Part shown: positions 40,684-54,290 of the stretch, one piece after another | Position numbering within the stretch: the stretch's first letter is position 1 | How the letters are laid out: each line of letters opens with the position of its first letter | From: Massilia sp. KIM | GTDB lineage: Bacteria > Pseudomonadota > Gammaproteobacteria > Burkholderiales > Burkholderiaceae_D | Assembly: GCF_002007115.1 (NCBI RefSeq) | Contig: NZ_MVAD01000001.1 | Location: 1,984,001 to 2,048,000, forward strand | Direction: 5' to 3' | Length of the DNA: 64,000 nt | The notes under the pieces: generated by a model | Seen by the model: only the letters and a program-made list of their open reading frames with translations | What the model was told of the DNA's origin: nothing | Databases searched by the model: none | Made by a program: the position numbers and the translations under genes

Positions 40684-41094
40684 ATGCGAACCTACCCGAG
40701 CAACAGTCACAAGGCGATTTGCCGATTGCTGGCGCTGACGATGATCGTCGACGGGCGCCTCGCGCCCCAGGAGCTCAAGGCCCTGCATCACAGCGGCCTG
40801 CTGCGCCGTCTCGAGATCTCGGAAGACGTCTTCGACGAGACCGCCGGCGAGCTGTGCCAGGACCTGCTGGCGGGAGCCACCGACCTCGACGCCGGCGACG
40901 TCGAACTCGATCCCGAGCTGATCGACCGCCTGCTGGGCGAAGTCGATTCTCCCCTGCTGCGCTTGCTGGTGCTGCAGGGCATGCTCGACATCGTGCGCGC
41001 CGACAAGGTGATCGACCATCGCGAGCGCCGCCTGCTGCGCCGCGCCACCAATGCGTGGACGGCGGTCGACGAATCCAGCCTGACCGGCACTTGA
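40684..41094 (+). CDS. TerB-like helical protein
   Basis: A 136-residue, mainly helical acidic protein resembling the TerB/tellurite-resistance fold: SHKAICRLLALTMIVDGRLA (the TerB 'D-G-x-hydrophobic' signature), then LRLLVLQGMLDIVRADKVID with a second Asp-rich turn, DHRERRLLRRA. TerB proteins are linked to metal/stress complexes with TerC at the membrane. GAGAGGATTACC precedes the ATG. A TerC gene follows 18 bases later, supporting a joint function. Confidence 0.75.
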   Translation: MRTYPSNSHKAICRLLALTMIVDGRLAPQELKALHHSGLLRRLEISEDVFDETAGELCQDLLAGATDLDAGDVELDPELIDRLLGEVDSPLLRLLVLQGMLDIVRADKVIDHRERRLLRRATNAWTAVDESSLTGT

Positions 41095-41112
41095 CGCCGC
41101 AAGGAGACCATC

Positions 41113-42099
41113 ATGGAACTTTTGTATCAGGTATGGCTCGGCGCGCCCGTCTGGATGTGGCTGAGCTTCCTCGCCATCGTCGTGCTGCTGCTCGCCTTCG
41201 ACCTGGGCGTGCTGCACAAGGATGACCAGGTCATCGGCGTGTCCGAGAGCCTCAAGCTCTCGGCCATGTACATCGCGGCCGGCCTCGCCTTCGGGCTCTG
41301 GGTCTGGCATGCCTTCGGCGACGAGAAGGCGATGCATTTCTACACCGGCTTCCTGATCGAGAAGAGCCTGTCGCTAGACAATATCTTCGTGATCTCGCTG
41401 ATCTTCGCCACCCTGGCGGTGCCGCCGATCTACCAGCACCGCGTGCTGTTCTGGGGCATCATCGGCGTCGTCGTCATGCGCGGCATCATGATCGGCGCCG
41501 GCGCGGCCCTGGTCGCCAGCTATTACTGGGTGCTGTATATCTTCGGTGCGATCCTGGTCCTGACCGGCATCAAGATGTTCTTCGCCTCCGACGATCCGGA
41601 CCAGGTGCGCGACAGCGCGGTGCTGAAGTGGCTCAAGAGCCACCTGCGCATGACCGACGGACTGCGCGGCCATGCCTTCCTGGTGCGCGAGGAAAATCCG
41701 GCGAAGCCGGGCAGCAAGCTGCTGTACGCGACGCCGCTGTTCCTGGCGCTGTGCATGGTCGAGGTGACTGACCTGATCTTCGCGGTCGACAGCGTGCCGG
41801 CGATCTTCGCCATCACCAGCGACCCCTTCATCGTCTACACCTCGAACATCTTCGCGGTGCTCGGCCTGCGCGCCCTGTACTTCGCGCTGGCGGCCCTGAT
41901 CGAGCGCTTCGCCTACCTGAAGTACTCGCTGGCGGCGGTGCTGGTCTTCATCGGCTCGAAGATCTTCCTCGGCGACTTCGTATTCGGAGGCAAGGTGCCG
42001 GCAAGCCTGTCGCTGGCGGTGACGGTGAGCCTGATCGCGGTCGGTATCGCCTACTCGCTGTGGCGGACCCGGGACGGGCAAGGCGGCCACGCGGCTTGA
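41113..42099 (+). CDS. TerC/Alx-family integral membrane protein
   Basis: A 328-residue membrane protein with about nine spans, the size of E. coli Alx. The family's acidic membrane residues occur in VLLLAFDLGVL, EKSLSLDNIFVISLIFATL and MVEVTDLIFAVDSVPAIFAI. Alx-type proteins are tied to alkaline pH and Mn2+ homeostasis; the adjoining NhaR suggests a related stress here. AAGGAG stands upstream of the ATG. It is distinct from the TerC-CBS-CorC protein at 5 kb, which has a different domain plan. A hairpin follows immediately. Confidence 0.92.
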   Translation: MELLYQVWLGAPVWMWLSFLAIVVLLLAFDLGVLHKDDQVIGVSESLKLSAMYIAAGLAFGLWVWHAFGDEKAMHFYTGFLIEKSLSLDNIFVISLIFATLAVPPIYQHRVLFWGIIGVVVMRGIMIGAGAALVASYYWVLYIFGAILVLTGIKMFFASDDPDQVRDSAVLKWLKSHLRMTDGLRGHAFLVREENPAKPGSKLLYATPLFLALCMVEVTDLIFAVDSVPAIFAITSDPFIVYTSNIFAVLGLRALYFALAALIERFAYLKYSLAAVLVFIGSKIFLGDFVFGGKVPASLSLAVTVSLIAVGIAYSLWRTRDGQGGHAA

Positions 42100-42102
42100 G
42101 CA

Positions 42103-42145
42103 AAGGAACATCCCTGCGGAGTCCGCTCCGCAGGGATTGTTCCTT
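42103..42145. terminator. Long hairpin after the TerC/Alx gene
   Basis: AAGGAACA-TCCCTGCGGAG pairs with CTCCGCAGGGA-TTGTTCCTT (one bulged base, four-base loop). The stem is very strong but has no T tract; the near-symmetry would let it act on both the plus TerC transcript and the minus tRNA transcript. Confidence 0.65.
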
Positions 42146-42164
42146 GGGGAATAGGTAGAAAACG

Positions 42165-42241
42165 TGGCCCGCCCTACACGAATCGAACGTGTGACCCACA
42201 GCTTAGAAGGCTGTTGCTCTATCCAACTGAGCTAAGGGCGG
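42165..42241 (-). tRNA. tRNA-Arg (anticodon TCT)
   Basis: 77 bases including CCA. Acceptor stem CCGCCCT/AGGGCGG with G discriminator, D-arm TAGCTCAGTTGGATAGAGC, anticodon stem-loop ACAGC-CTTCTAA-GCTGT (anticodon TCT, codon AGA), T-loop TTCGATTC. It is transcribed toward the TerC gene. Confidence 0.97.
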
Positions 42242-42353
42242 TATGCGATGAGGTCGCGAAAAGAGGCGCTACTATAGCCTGCAAGCGCTGGGCTTGCAAC
42301 ACGGCAAGCCAATGCGCGCGGATGACCGCCAGGCGGCAATCGGGGAAGGTGGA

Positions 42354-42430
42354 TGGTCGGAGTACAAGGATTCGAACCTTGGACCCCCTGCTCCCAAAGC
42401 AGGTGCGCTACCGGGCTGCGCTACACTCCG
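42354..42430 (-). tRNA. tRNA-Pro (anticodon TGG)
   Basis: 77 bases including CCA. It starts CGGAGTG with the typical tRNA-Pro D-arm TAGCGCAGCCCGGTAGCGC, anticodon arm CCTGC-TTTGGGA-GCAGG (anticodon TGG, codon CCA), and T-loop TTCGAATC; the last acceptor pair is G-U. It lies 112 bases upstream of tRNA-Arg and may share a transcript with it. Confidence 0.97.
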
Positions 42431-42507
42431 ACGTAGGTTCATCATACTCCCACGCCGAAAAATACGTCAACGCCGTGATGCTCAGCAAGGCACCTGCTTG
42501 CGCTGGA

Positions 42508-43848
42508 TCAAGCCGCTAACTTGTCCGCGAGGCGGCGCGCCATGCGTTCCGCCACGTCGGCCTGCTTGGCTTCCACCATCACACGCACCAGGGGCTCGGT
42601 GCCCGAGGCGCGGATCAGCACGCGGCCGCCCTCGCCCAGCTCCTTCTCGACCGCCTCTTTCTCGGCCACCAGGGCCTGGTCCTTGGTCCAGTCGAAGCCG
42701 GCCGGCACCTTCTTGTTGATCAGTGTCTGGGGATACAGCTCCAGTTCGCTGCAGCATTCGGCCAGGCTCTTGTTGCCGCGCTTGAGGGCCGACAGCACCT
42801 GCAGGGCCGAGACGATGCCGTCGCCGGTGGTGTGCTTGTCCAGAGCCAGCAGGTGGCCCGAGCTCTCGCCGCCGAACAGCCAGCCGCGCTCCTGCATCAC
42901 TTCCAGCACGTAGCGGTCGCCGACCTTGGCGCGCGCGAAGCCCACGCCCATTTGCTTGAAGGCCACTTCCAGCGCCATATTGGTCATCAGGGTGCCGACC
43001 GCGCCGGCCACCGGGCCGGTCGAGAGGCGGTCGCGCACCATCAGGTAGAGCAGTTCGTCGCCGTTGTAGACGCGGCCGCTGGCGTCGACCATGATCAGGC
43101 GGTCGGCGTCGCCGTCCAGCGCGATGCCGAGGTCGGCCTTGTGGGCCACCACCGCTTCCGACAGCGCCTTGGGCGCGGTGGCGCCGACACCGGCATTGAT
43201 GTTGAAGCCGTCCGGCTGGGCGCCGATCGAGACCACCTCTGCGCCGAGCTCGTGGAACACGTGCGGGGCGATGTTGTAGGCGGCGCCGTGGGCGCTGTCG
43301 ACCACGATCTTCAGGCCGCGCAGGTCGAGTTCGTTGGGGAAGGTGCTCTTGCAGAATTCGATGTAACGGCCCTGGGCGTCGCGCAGGCGGGTCGCGCGGC
43401 CCAGCTTATCGGAAGGCACGCAGCCCATGGGCTGGTCGATGGCTTCCTCGATTTCGAGCTCGACCGCGTCCGGCAGCTTGGTGCCGTGCTCGGAGAAGAA
43501 CTTGATGCCGTTGTCCTGGAAGGGGTTGTGCGAGGCCGAGATCACCACGCCGGCCTGCAGGCGCAGCGCGCGGGTCAGATAGGCGATGGCCGGGGTCGGC
43601 ATCGGGCCGGCCAGCATGACATCCACGCCGGCGGCCGAGAAGCCCGCTTCCAGCGCGGCTTCCAGCATGTAGCCGGAAATGCGGGTGTCCTTGCCGATCA
43701 GGACCACCGGACGGCCGCTGCTGGATTTGCCGCCCTTGGCGAGCACGGTGCCGGCGGCGTAGCCGAGGCGCATGACGAAGTCGGGGGTGATCGGCGCAGT
43801 GCCGACGAGACCACGGACTCCATCCGTACCGAAATATTTGCGAGCCAT
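42508..43848 (-). CDS. glmM: Phosphoglucosamine mutase
   Basis: A 446-residue enzyme converting glucosamine-6-phosphate to glucosamine-1-phosphate for peptidoglycan and lipopolysaccharide precursors. It starts [15 protein letters not shown]; the phosphorylated serine is in [18 protein letters not shown] (Ser106); the metal loop is DGDADRL; the sugar loop is GGESSGH; the phosphate-binding end is [14 protein letters not shown]. Length and motifs are normal. It follows folP with 20 bases between, in the ftsH-folP-glmM order common to proteobacteria. Confidence 0.97.
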   Translation of the reverse strand: MARKYFGTDGVRGLVGTAPITPDFVMRLGYAAGTVLAKGGKSSSGRPVVLIGKDTRISGYMLEAALEAGFSAAGVDVMLAGPMPTPAIAYLTRALRLQAGVVISASHNPFQDNGIKFFSEHGTKLPDAVELEIEEAIDQPMGCVPSDKLGRATRLRDAQGRYIEFCKSTFPNELDLRGLKIVVDSAHGAAYNIAPHVFHELGAEVVSIGAQPDGFNINAGVGATAPKALSEAVVAHKADLGIALDGDADRLIMVDASGRVYNGDELLYLMVRDRLSTGPVAGAVGTLMTNMALEVAFKQMGVGFARAKVGDRYVLEVMQERGWLFGGESSGHLLALDKHTTGDGIVSALQVLSALKRGNKSLAECCSELELYPQTLINKKVPAGFDWTKDQALVAEKEAVEKELGEGGRVLIRASGTEPLVRVMVEAKQADVAERMARRLADKLAA

Positions 43849-43868
43849 TCTTGTGTTGTTCTCCGTTG

Positions 43869-44717
43869 TTAATCGTTGGTCGCCGCGTGCCAGACCTTCA
43901 GCGCATCGACGGTATCTGCTACATCATGAACACGCACAATTCTAGCGCCATGCGCTACCGCAGCCAATGCCGCTCCAATACTGCCGGCCACGCGTCGCTC
44001 GACCGGCCTGCCGGTGACGGCGCCGATCATGGATTTTCGCGACATGCCGGCCAATACTGGCAGGCCGAGCTCGTCGCGGATGCGTCCCAGCTGGCGCAGC
44101 AAGGCGTAGTTGTGCTCGACGGTCTTGCCGAAGCCGAAGCCCGGATCGACGCACAGGCGCTCTCGCGCGATGCCGGCGGCGCTCAGCGCGTCGACGCGCT
44201 CGCGCAGGAAGTCGATCACCTCCTTCACCACGTCCCGGTACTGCGGCGCGTCCTGCATGGTCTGGGGCGTGGCCTGCATGTGCATGATGCACAGGCCGCA
44301 ATCGCTGTCCTGCACCGCCTCGATCGCGCCCGGGGCGCGGAAGGCGTTGACGTCGTTGATCATGTCGGCGCCGGCGATCAGGGCTTCACGCATCACTTCG
44401 GGCTTGCAGGTGTCGACCGACAGCGCCACGTCCAGGGTCTTGAGGGCGTACAGGGTCGGCATCACGCGCCGCAGTTCCTCATCCAAAGGCACGCTGGGCG
44501 AGCCCGGGCGGGTCGACTCGCCGCCGATGTCGATCATGGTGGCGCCGTCGCGGATCATCTCCTCGGCATGGGTCATGGCGAACTCCAGGCCCTGGTAGCG
44601 CCCGCCGTCCGAGAAGGAGTCCGGGGTCACGTTGAGGATGCCCATCACGACGGGAAAAGCGGCGTCCGGCCCTTCCAGCGCAAAGCTGAAGCGGCCGCAG
44701 TGCAGATTCTTTGGCAT
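43869..44717 (-). CDS. folP: Dihydropteroate synthase
   Basis: A 282-residue TIM-barrel enzyme joining p-aminobenzoate to the pterin diphosphate in folate synthesis, the target of sulfonamides. Motifs are [16 protein letters not shown] (pterin loop), [22 protein letters not shown], and the C-terminal RVHDV. The start [16 protein letters not shown] at 44717 is chosen; an upstream in-frame ATG at 44753 would lie in the ftsH terminator. It is coupled to glmM downstream. Confidence 0.95.
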   Translation of the reverse strand: MPKNLHCGRFSFALEGPDAAFPVVMGILNVTPDSFSDGGRYQGLEFAMTHAEEMIRDGATMIDIGGESTRPGSPSVPLDEELRRVMPTLYALKTLDVALSVDTCKPEVMREALIAGADMINDVNAFRAPGAIEAVQDSDCGLCIMHMQATPQTMQDAPQYRDVVKEVIDFLRERVDALSAAGIARERLCVDPGFGFGKTVEHNYALLRQLGRIRDELGLPVLAGMSRKSMIGAVTGRPVERRVAGSIGAALAAVAHGARIVRVHDVADTVDALKVWHAATND

Positions 44718-44742
44718 AACAAAAAGACAATATCGTTGGCAA

Positions 44743-44772
44743 ACAAAAGGCATCCGTGTGGATGCCTTTTGT
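44743..44772 (-). terminator. Terminator between ftsH and folP
   Basis: ACAAAAGGCATCC / GGATGCCTTTTGT, a perfect 13-bp stem with a four-base loop; on the minus strand the right arm ends CCTTTTGTTTG. It lies 18 bases beyond the ftsH stop. Confidence 0.8.
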
Positions 44773-44790
44773 CAGGGGGAGCTCAGCGCA

Positions 44791-46674
<1,884 letters not shown>

Positions 46675-46862
46675 GAAGACTCCTCCGATGCGATGCGCAT
46701 CTTTTACCGATTACAGTACGCCGATTTTAACCGCATTAAGCCGACGCTGCCACGCAGCGACCGCAATAGTGCTGAAATGCCATAAATTCTAGGCTGAATG
46801 ACATCCCCGGACCAGCGGACCACCAGCACAACAAGCCTGATGTGTGGCTCAGACACACGAAA

Positions 46863-47543
46863 TCAAGGGCTATCGTCCTCGTCATCGGTCGATTTTGGCC
46901 CCGCCGGGTGCTTCAGCCCCCGCCCCAACAGGAAGATCTCGGACGACTTGTCACGGCTGGCCTTGGGTTTGACCTGCTTCACGGTTCGGAATTCCTCCCG
47001 AAACTTTTCGAGAATTTGGGTAAAACCCATGTCCTTAAAGCACTTTACCAGCAATGCCCCGCTCGGTTTCAAATGTAACTGAGAAAATTCGATGGCCAGG
47101 TCGATCAGGTGCTCCATGCGCGCCGCGTCGGCGTGGGGAATGCCGGACAGGTTCGGCGCCATGTCCGAGAGCACCACGTCGACCTTGCGGCCGCCCAGGA
47201 CCTGGTCCAGCTGGGCCAGGATTTCCTCTTCGCGGAAGTCGCCTTGGATGAAATGCACGTCCGCGACTGGCTCCATGGGCAGGATGTCGAGGCCGATCAT
47301 GGTGCCGTGGATGCCGCCGCCCTCCTTGCCCGCCAGCTTGCGCCGGGTGTACTGGGCCCAGCTGCCGGGGGTGCAGCCGAGGTCGACGATGACCTGGCCG
47401 GGCTTGATCAGCTTTTCGCTTTCGTCGATTTCCTTGAGCTTGTAGGCGGCGCGGGCGCGGTATCCCTCTTTTTGCGCCAGTTTGACGTAGGGGTCGTTAA
47501 TGTGGTCGTGCAACCAGTTTTTGTTTAATTTGTTCTTGGCCAT
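46863..47543 (-). CDS. rlmE: 23S rRNA (uridine-2'-O-)-methyltransferase
   Basis: A 226-residue FtsJ/RrmJ-type enzyme that methylates U2552 in the A loop of 23S rRNA. The Lys of the K-D-K-E tetrad is near [26 protein letters not shown] is the SAM-binding loop; the Asp is in [11 protein letters not shown]; the later Lys is in ALLVKCF. The C-terminal acidic tail ends DDEDDSP. It is divergent from yhbY, with 44 bases between the start codons. Confidence 0.96.
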   Translation of the reverse strand: MAKNKLNKNWLHDHINDPYVKLAQKEGYRARAAYKLKEIDESEKLIKPGQVIVDLGCTPGSWAQYTRRKLAGKEGGGIHGTMIGLDILPMEPVADVHFIQGDFREEEILAQLDQVLGGRKVDVVLSDMAPNLSGIPHADAARMEHLIDLAIEFSQLHLKPSGALLVKCFKDMGFTQILEKFREEFRTVKQVKPKASRDKSSEIFLLGRGLKHPAGPKSTDDEDDSP

Positions 47544-47587
47544 TCGCGTAGAATACTGCTTTTATAGGTACATCCAAAAAAATTATT

Positions 47588-48058
47588 ATGCTTAAACTCA
47601 CACCGGCCGAGCGCAGCGCCCTTCGCGCCGAAGCCCACGGCCTCAACCCTGTCGTCATGATCGGCGAAGCCGGCCTGACCGAGTCGGTCATGAAGGAAAT
47701 CGCGTCCAGCCTGGACGCGCACGGCCTGATCAAGGTCCGCGTCTTCGGCGACGACCGCGAAGAGCGCGTCGCGATCTACGAACAGATCTGCCAGGAACTC
47801 GACGCCGCCCCGGTCCAGCACATCGGCAAGCTGCTGGTGCTCTACCGCCCCAAGAAGGAAGCGGTCAAGGAACGCAGCGGCAAGTCCGGTCCGGGCATGC
47901 GCGAAGTCACCATCGTCAAGGCCAGCGCCAGCGGGCTCAAGAAGCCGAGCGTCACCAAGGTCCTGCTCAAGGGGAACGAACGCGTGACCCAGGGCGGCAA
48001 CATCAAGCGCGCCAAGCCGCGCCAGGCCAGCACCAAGAAAAACGCACTGAACAAGTGA
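47588..48058 (+). CDS. yhbY: CRM-domain RNA-binding protein YhbY
   Basis: A 156-residue protein: a CRM (YhbY) domain in residues 1-97 (LTPAERSALRAEAHGLNPVV, then MIGEAGLTESVMKEI) that binds pre-50S ribosomes, plus a basic C-terminal extension of about 60 residues rich in Lys, Ser and Gln that E. coli YhbY (97 residues) lacks. It is divergent from rlmE, the usual layout, and both act on 23S rRNA or the large subunit. A strong terminator follows. Confidence 0.94.
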   Translation: MLKLTPAERSALRAEAHGLNPVVMIGEAGLTESVMKEIASSLDAHGLIKVRVFGDDREERVAIYEQICQELDAAPVQHIGKLLVLYRPKKEAVKERSGKSGPGMREVTIVKASASGLKKPSVTKVLLKGNERVTQGGNIKRAKPRQASTKKNALNK

Positions 48059-48060
48059 TG

Positions 48061-48087
48061 AAAACCGGGGCGACCCGGTTTTTTTTC
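48061..48087 (+). terminator. Terminator of yhbY
   Basis: AACCGGG-GCGA-CCCGGTT followed by six more Ts: short perfect stem, GNRA-type loop and U tract starting two bases after the stop codon. Confidence 0.95.
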
Positions 48088-48188
48088 GTCACTGTGGGGC
48101 GGCGCCGATCAGCGGCACGGCGCAAGAACCGCCTGAACCGCTTCGACAGTCCGGACCGCACGAACGCTTTTCTCACCCGTAGCCCTCG

Positions 48189-48222
48189 AACGTCGTTCCC
48201 GCGCAGGCGGGAACCCAAGTTC
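48189..48222. repeat. REP-like element, pair 3 left copy
   Basis: AACGTCGTTCCCGCGCAGG then CGGGAACCCAAGTTC. Same outer sequence as the other copies but with a CCCGC-GCA-GGCGGG centre, i.e. a second subtype. Confidence 0.85.
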
Positions 48223-48288
48223 GACGCATTCCGTTGACGCGGCTCACACCTGCAGCATCAAGGTACTGACGATCTCACTGTGCTTGGG

Positions 48289-48318
48289 AATTGGGTTCCC
48301 GCCTTCGCGGGAACGACG
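48289..48318. repeat. REP-like element, pair 3 right copy
   Basis: AATTGGGTTCCCGCCTTCG then CGGGAACGACG, inverted relative to 48189. The 66 bases between the two, and the sequence up to the DUF4149 gene, contain no other recognised feature. Confidence 0.8.
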
Positions 48319-48391
48319 GTGGAGCTGCGTGAACGACGGCGGAGTTATCGGTTGCCAGCGAGTCCGAAGACTGGCCAGCGTCGCACGAGGC

Positions 48392-48880
48392 TCAACGGCT
48401 CTTGAGGATCAGCCATGCCCCCAGCAGGCTCTCCGCCAGGTGGAACAGCTGCGACACCCCATGCATCACCGCGAACTGGGTCCAGTAAGGCGATGCCCTC
48501 ACCCCGCCAGGCCCGGCGAGCTCGCGCAAGTGCGCCATGGCCGGCTGCAGCCCCACGTAGATCACCAGCGCGCAGGCCATCATGGCCAGCACCAGCAGGT
48601 TCAGGAAGCGCCTGCGCGGCGGCTCCAGGTCGGTCGCCATGCGCAGCAGCACCAGCAGCAGCCCCGCGCAGGCGATCGACAGCCAGGCCTGGCGCGCGAG
48701 CAGCACGGCCACCAGGTCGCCCGCCTGGCCGCTGGGCAGCACCGCGAAGGCCGCCGGCGCCGCGATATAGCCCAGCGCCCACAGGCTGCCCGCCCACAGG
48801 CAGGCCACCAGCAGGCGCGCGCCGGCCAGCCGGCCGCTCAGGGGCCGGACGACGCTGGCGCTGGCGGACGGCAGGGCCAT
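48392..48880 (-). CDS. DUF4149-family membrane protein
   Basis: A 162-residue integral membrane protein with four spans (ARLLVACLWAGSLWALGYIA, WLSIACAGLLLVLLRMA, FLNLLVLAMMACALVIYVGL and a final one near HLAESLLGAWLIL). The G-Y-x-x-A-P-x-x-F motif (GYIAAPAAFAVL) and the conserved FAVMHGVSQLFHL segment mark DUF4149. The function is unknown. Its ATG overlaps the greA stop by one base (TGATG), a linkage seen across betaproteobacteria. Confidence 0.88.
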   Translation of the reverse strand: MALPSASASVVRPLSGRLAGARLLVACLWAGSLWALGYIAAPAAFAVLPSGQAGDLVAVLLARQAWLSIACAGLLLVLLRMATDLEPPRRRFLNLLVLAMMACALVIYVGLQPAMAHLRELAGPGGVRASPYWTQFAVMHGVSQLFHLAESLLGAWLILKSR

Positions 48881-49353
48881 CAGACGTAGCGGACTTCCAG
48901 GATTTCGTATTCGCGCGGACCCGACGGGGCCTGCACTTCGACCACGTCGCCGGCGTACTTGCCGATCAGGGCGCGCGCGATCGGCGAGGTGACCGAGACC
49001 TTGTTCAGCTTGAGGTCGGCCTCGTCGATGCCGACGATCTGGTAGCTCACCTTCTGCCCGCTCTCCAGGTCTTCCAGGTCGACGGTCGAGGCGAACACCA
49101 CGCGGCCCTCGGCGTCCAGGGTGGCCGGATCGATGATCTGTGCAGTGCTCAGCTTGCCTTCCAGCTCGGCGATGCGGCCCTCGATGAAGGCCTGGCGCTC
49201 CTTGGCGGCATCGTATTCGGCGTTTTCCGACAGGTCGCCGTGCGAACGGGCCTCGGCGATGGCGTCGATCACGTTGCGGCGCTCCTTGGTCTTGAGCTGG
49301 TGCAGCTCTTCCTTGAGGAGTTCGGCGCCGTATTTGGTCAGTGGAGTGTTCAT
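48880..49353 (-). CDS. greA: Transcript cleavage factor GreA
   Basis: A 157-residue GreA that enters the RNA polymerase secondary channel and stimulates cleavage of backtracked RNA. The N-terminal coiled coil ([20 protein letters not shown] ... [20 protein letters not shown]) carries the acidic DLSENAEY tip; the C-terminal FKBP-like domain contains [19 protein letters not shown]. Length is standard. It sits after carB, with which it shares strand and the typical carA-carB-greA order; a terminator-like hairpin separates them. Confidence 0.97.
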   Translation of the reverse strand: MNTPLTKYGAELLKEELHQLKTKERRNVIDAIAEARSHGDLSENAEYDAAKERQAFIEGRIAELEGKLSTAQIIDPATLDAEGRVVFASTVDLEDLESGQKVSYQIVGIDEADLKLNKVSVTSPIARALIGKYAGDVVEVQAPSGPREYEILEVRYV

Positions 49354-49393
49354 GGTCTTCTGTTTCGTCTGTTTTTACGGGAGTACCAAGTGA

Positions 49394-49439
49394 AAACCAC
49401 AGAGGCACACGGCGCAAGGCCGCGCGAGCTCTGTGGTTT
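49394..49439 (-). terminator. Hairpin between carB and greA
   Basis: On the minus strand AAACCACAGAG pairs with CTCTGTGGTTT (11-bp stem, 24-base GC-rich inner part that also folds), ending in GTTTTC. It lies about 20 bases past the carB stop and probably ends or attenuates the carAB transcript. Confidence 0.7.
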
Positions 49440-49458
49440 GACTGGTACTACGTGACGC

Positions 49459-52681
<3,223 letters not shown>

Positions 52682-52689
<8 letters not shown>

Positions 52690-53872
52690 TTACTTTTTCC
52701 CCTGCATTTACTTTTTCTCCGCTCGCTTGCATCAGGCTGATGAAGCGGTCAAACAGGTAGGCGACGTCGGTCGGGCCGGGCGAGGCTTCCGGGTGGCCCT
52801 GGAAGCAGAAGGCCGGCTTGTCGGTGCGCTCGAAGCCTTGCAGCGAGCCGTCGAACAGCGACACGTGGGTCACGCGGCAGTTGGCCGGCAGGGTCTCCGG
52901 GTCGACGGCGAAGCCGTGGTTCTGCGAGGTGATCAGGACCTTTTTGGAATCCAGGTCCTGCACCGGGTGGTTGGCGCCGTGGTGGCCGAACTTCATCTTC
53001 ATGGTCTTGGCGCCCGAGGCCAGGGCCATGATCTGGTGGCCGAGGCAGATGCCGAAGGTCGGGATGCCCTTCTCGATCAGCTCGCGCGAGGCCTTGATCG
53101 CGTAGTCGCAAGGTTCCGGGTCGCCCGGGCCGTTGGCCAGGAAGATGCCGTCCGGGTTCAGCGCCAGCGCGTCGGCGGCGGTCGATTCGGCCGGCAGCAC
53201 GGTGACCTTGCAGCCGCGTTCGGCCAGCATGCGCAGGATGTTGCGCTTGACGCCGTAGTCGAAGGCGACCACGTGGTATTTGGGGCTCTCCTGCTTGCCG
53301 AAGCCCTGGCCCAGCTTCCATTCGGTCTCGGTGAACTCGTAGGACTCCTTCACCGACACCACCTTGGCCAGGTCCATGCCTGCCAGGCCCGGGAAGGAGC
53401 GCGCCAGTTCCAGCGCCTGGGCGGTGGACGGCTCGGCGCCGGCGCTGCCGGTCAGGATCGCGCCGGCCTGGGCGCCCTTCTCGCGCAGGATGCGGGTCAG
53501 CTTGCGGGTGTCGATGCCGGCGATGGCGACCACGTTTTCCTGCTTCAGGTAGTCGGACAGCGATTGGGTCGAGCGGAAGTTCGATGCCAGCAGCGGCAGG
53601 TCGCGGATGATCAGGCCGGCCGCGTGCACCCTGGAGGCCTCCACGTCCGCCGGATTGACGCCATAGTTGCCGATGTGCGGGTACGTCAGGGTGACGATCT
53701 GACGCGAGTAGCTGGGGTCGGTCAGGATTTCCTGGTAGCCGGTAATGGCGGTGTTGAACACCACTTCACCGGTCGTGTGGCCGGCGGCACCAATGGAAAC
53801 ACCTTTGAAAATCGTTCCGTCTGCAAGGGCCAGGACGGCCGGGACGGCGGGGCCAGAAAAAAATGGCGGCAA
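52682..53872 (-). CDS. carA: Carbamoyl-phosphate synthase small subunit
   Basis: A 396-residue glutaminase subunit feeding ammonia to CarB. The N-terminal domain has [20 protein letters not shown] and [20 protein letters not shown]; the class I amidotransferase domain has [15 protein letters not shown] with the nucleophilic Cys, and [10 protein letters not shown] near the end with the catalytic His. The apparent start is TTG at 53872 with GGGAG seven bases upstream; no in-frame ATG fits better. The C-terminus repeats GEKVNA twice because of a local duplication. Confidence 0.96.
52686..52721. repeat. 18-bp tandem duplication at the carA-carB junction
   Basis: GCATTTACTTTTTC plus four bases occurs twice in a row (second copy differs at one base). 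On the coding strand each unit reads GGRGAAAAAGTAAATG, so both the carB ribosome site and its ATG are doubled, and CarA gains a second GEKVNA at its end. Confidence 0.85.
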
Positions 53873-54024
53873 GGGTAACTCCCAATAAAGTTACCGTAGC
53901 TGCGCCACGTCAGACCGACATCCAATGGACCTGGGCAGGTATGCTCGCCAGGGTTTGGAGGCCAAGTTGAATGAGGGATGGTGGGTAGTCGCTACGGCTG
54001 ATGTGTGAATGGTTAAACTTCCAA

Positions 54025-54053
54025 ATTATAGCGCGATTCGGCCTGTTCGGCAA
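54025..54053 (-). promoter_or_regulatory. carAB promoter
   Basis: On the minus strand TTGCCG, a 17-base spacer and a perfect TATAAT. Transcription would start near 54018, leaving about 145 bases of leader before carA. Confidence 0.8.
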
Positions 54054-54221
54054 TGCAGCAATCCCAGAAAAAGTCGCCCGGCAGCACCCGTTTGCATGGC
54101 GAAACGGGTGGGAAAACGCCTTTTTTGCTGCTCTCGCGAAATATTCAGATGCACGCGCACCGGACTGCGCCGCGATCAGGGAAACGGATGACCCGGTCCG
54201 GACATTGGAAATATTGTTCCC

Positions 54222-54239
54222 CCGTCATTAAAGCGTCAT
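54222..54239 (+). promoter_or_regulatory. Pho-box-like direct repeat before the phosphatase gene
   Basis: CCGTCATTAAAGCGTCAT has two GTCAT cores exactly 11 bases apart, as in the PhoB box CTGTCATAAATCTGTCAT (13 of 18 positions agree). TAGGCT, a possible -10, begins 10 bases after the box, the spacing seen in PhoB-activated promoters. Binding is inferred; the phoBR genes lie 3-4 kb downstream. Confidence 0.75.
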
Positions 54240-54290
54240 CTGGAGCGACTAGGCTCCCGGCTGCCTCCTTCAACTCATCCGCTCGCAGCC

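Larger units (their letters stand above)
53873..54290. other. Divergent regulatory region between carA and phoD-like gene
   Basis: 418 bases with no credible gene (a 76-codon plus-strand frame has no ribosome site and crosses the carA promoter). It contains the carAB promoter on the minus strand, a carA leader of about 145 bases, and the Pho-box-like repeat for the phosphatase gene on the plus strand. The carA leader was checked for a clear leader peptide or pyrimidine attenuator; none was convincing. Confidence 0.6.

Noticed and set aside
5044..42099. The two TerC proteins (5 kb and 41 kb) as evidence of a tellurite-resistance ter operon
   Set aside because: They are of different architecture (TerC-CBS-CorC versus Alx type), 36 kb apart, and terA, terD, terE or terZ are absent.
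48061..48391. A gene in the yhbY-DUF4149 gap
   Set aside because: Only the yhbY terminator and REP pair 3 are present; short frames lack ribosome sites.
54001..54231. 76-codon plus-strand frame between carA and phoD
   Set aside because: No ribosome site, overlaps the carAB promoter and the Pho-box-like repeat, and has no similarity to known proteins.
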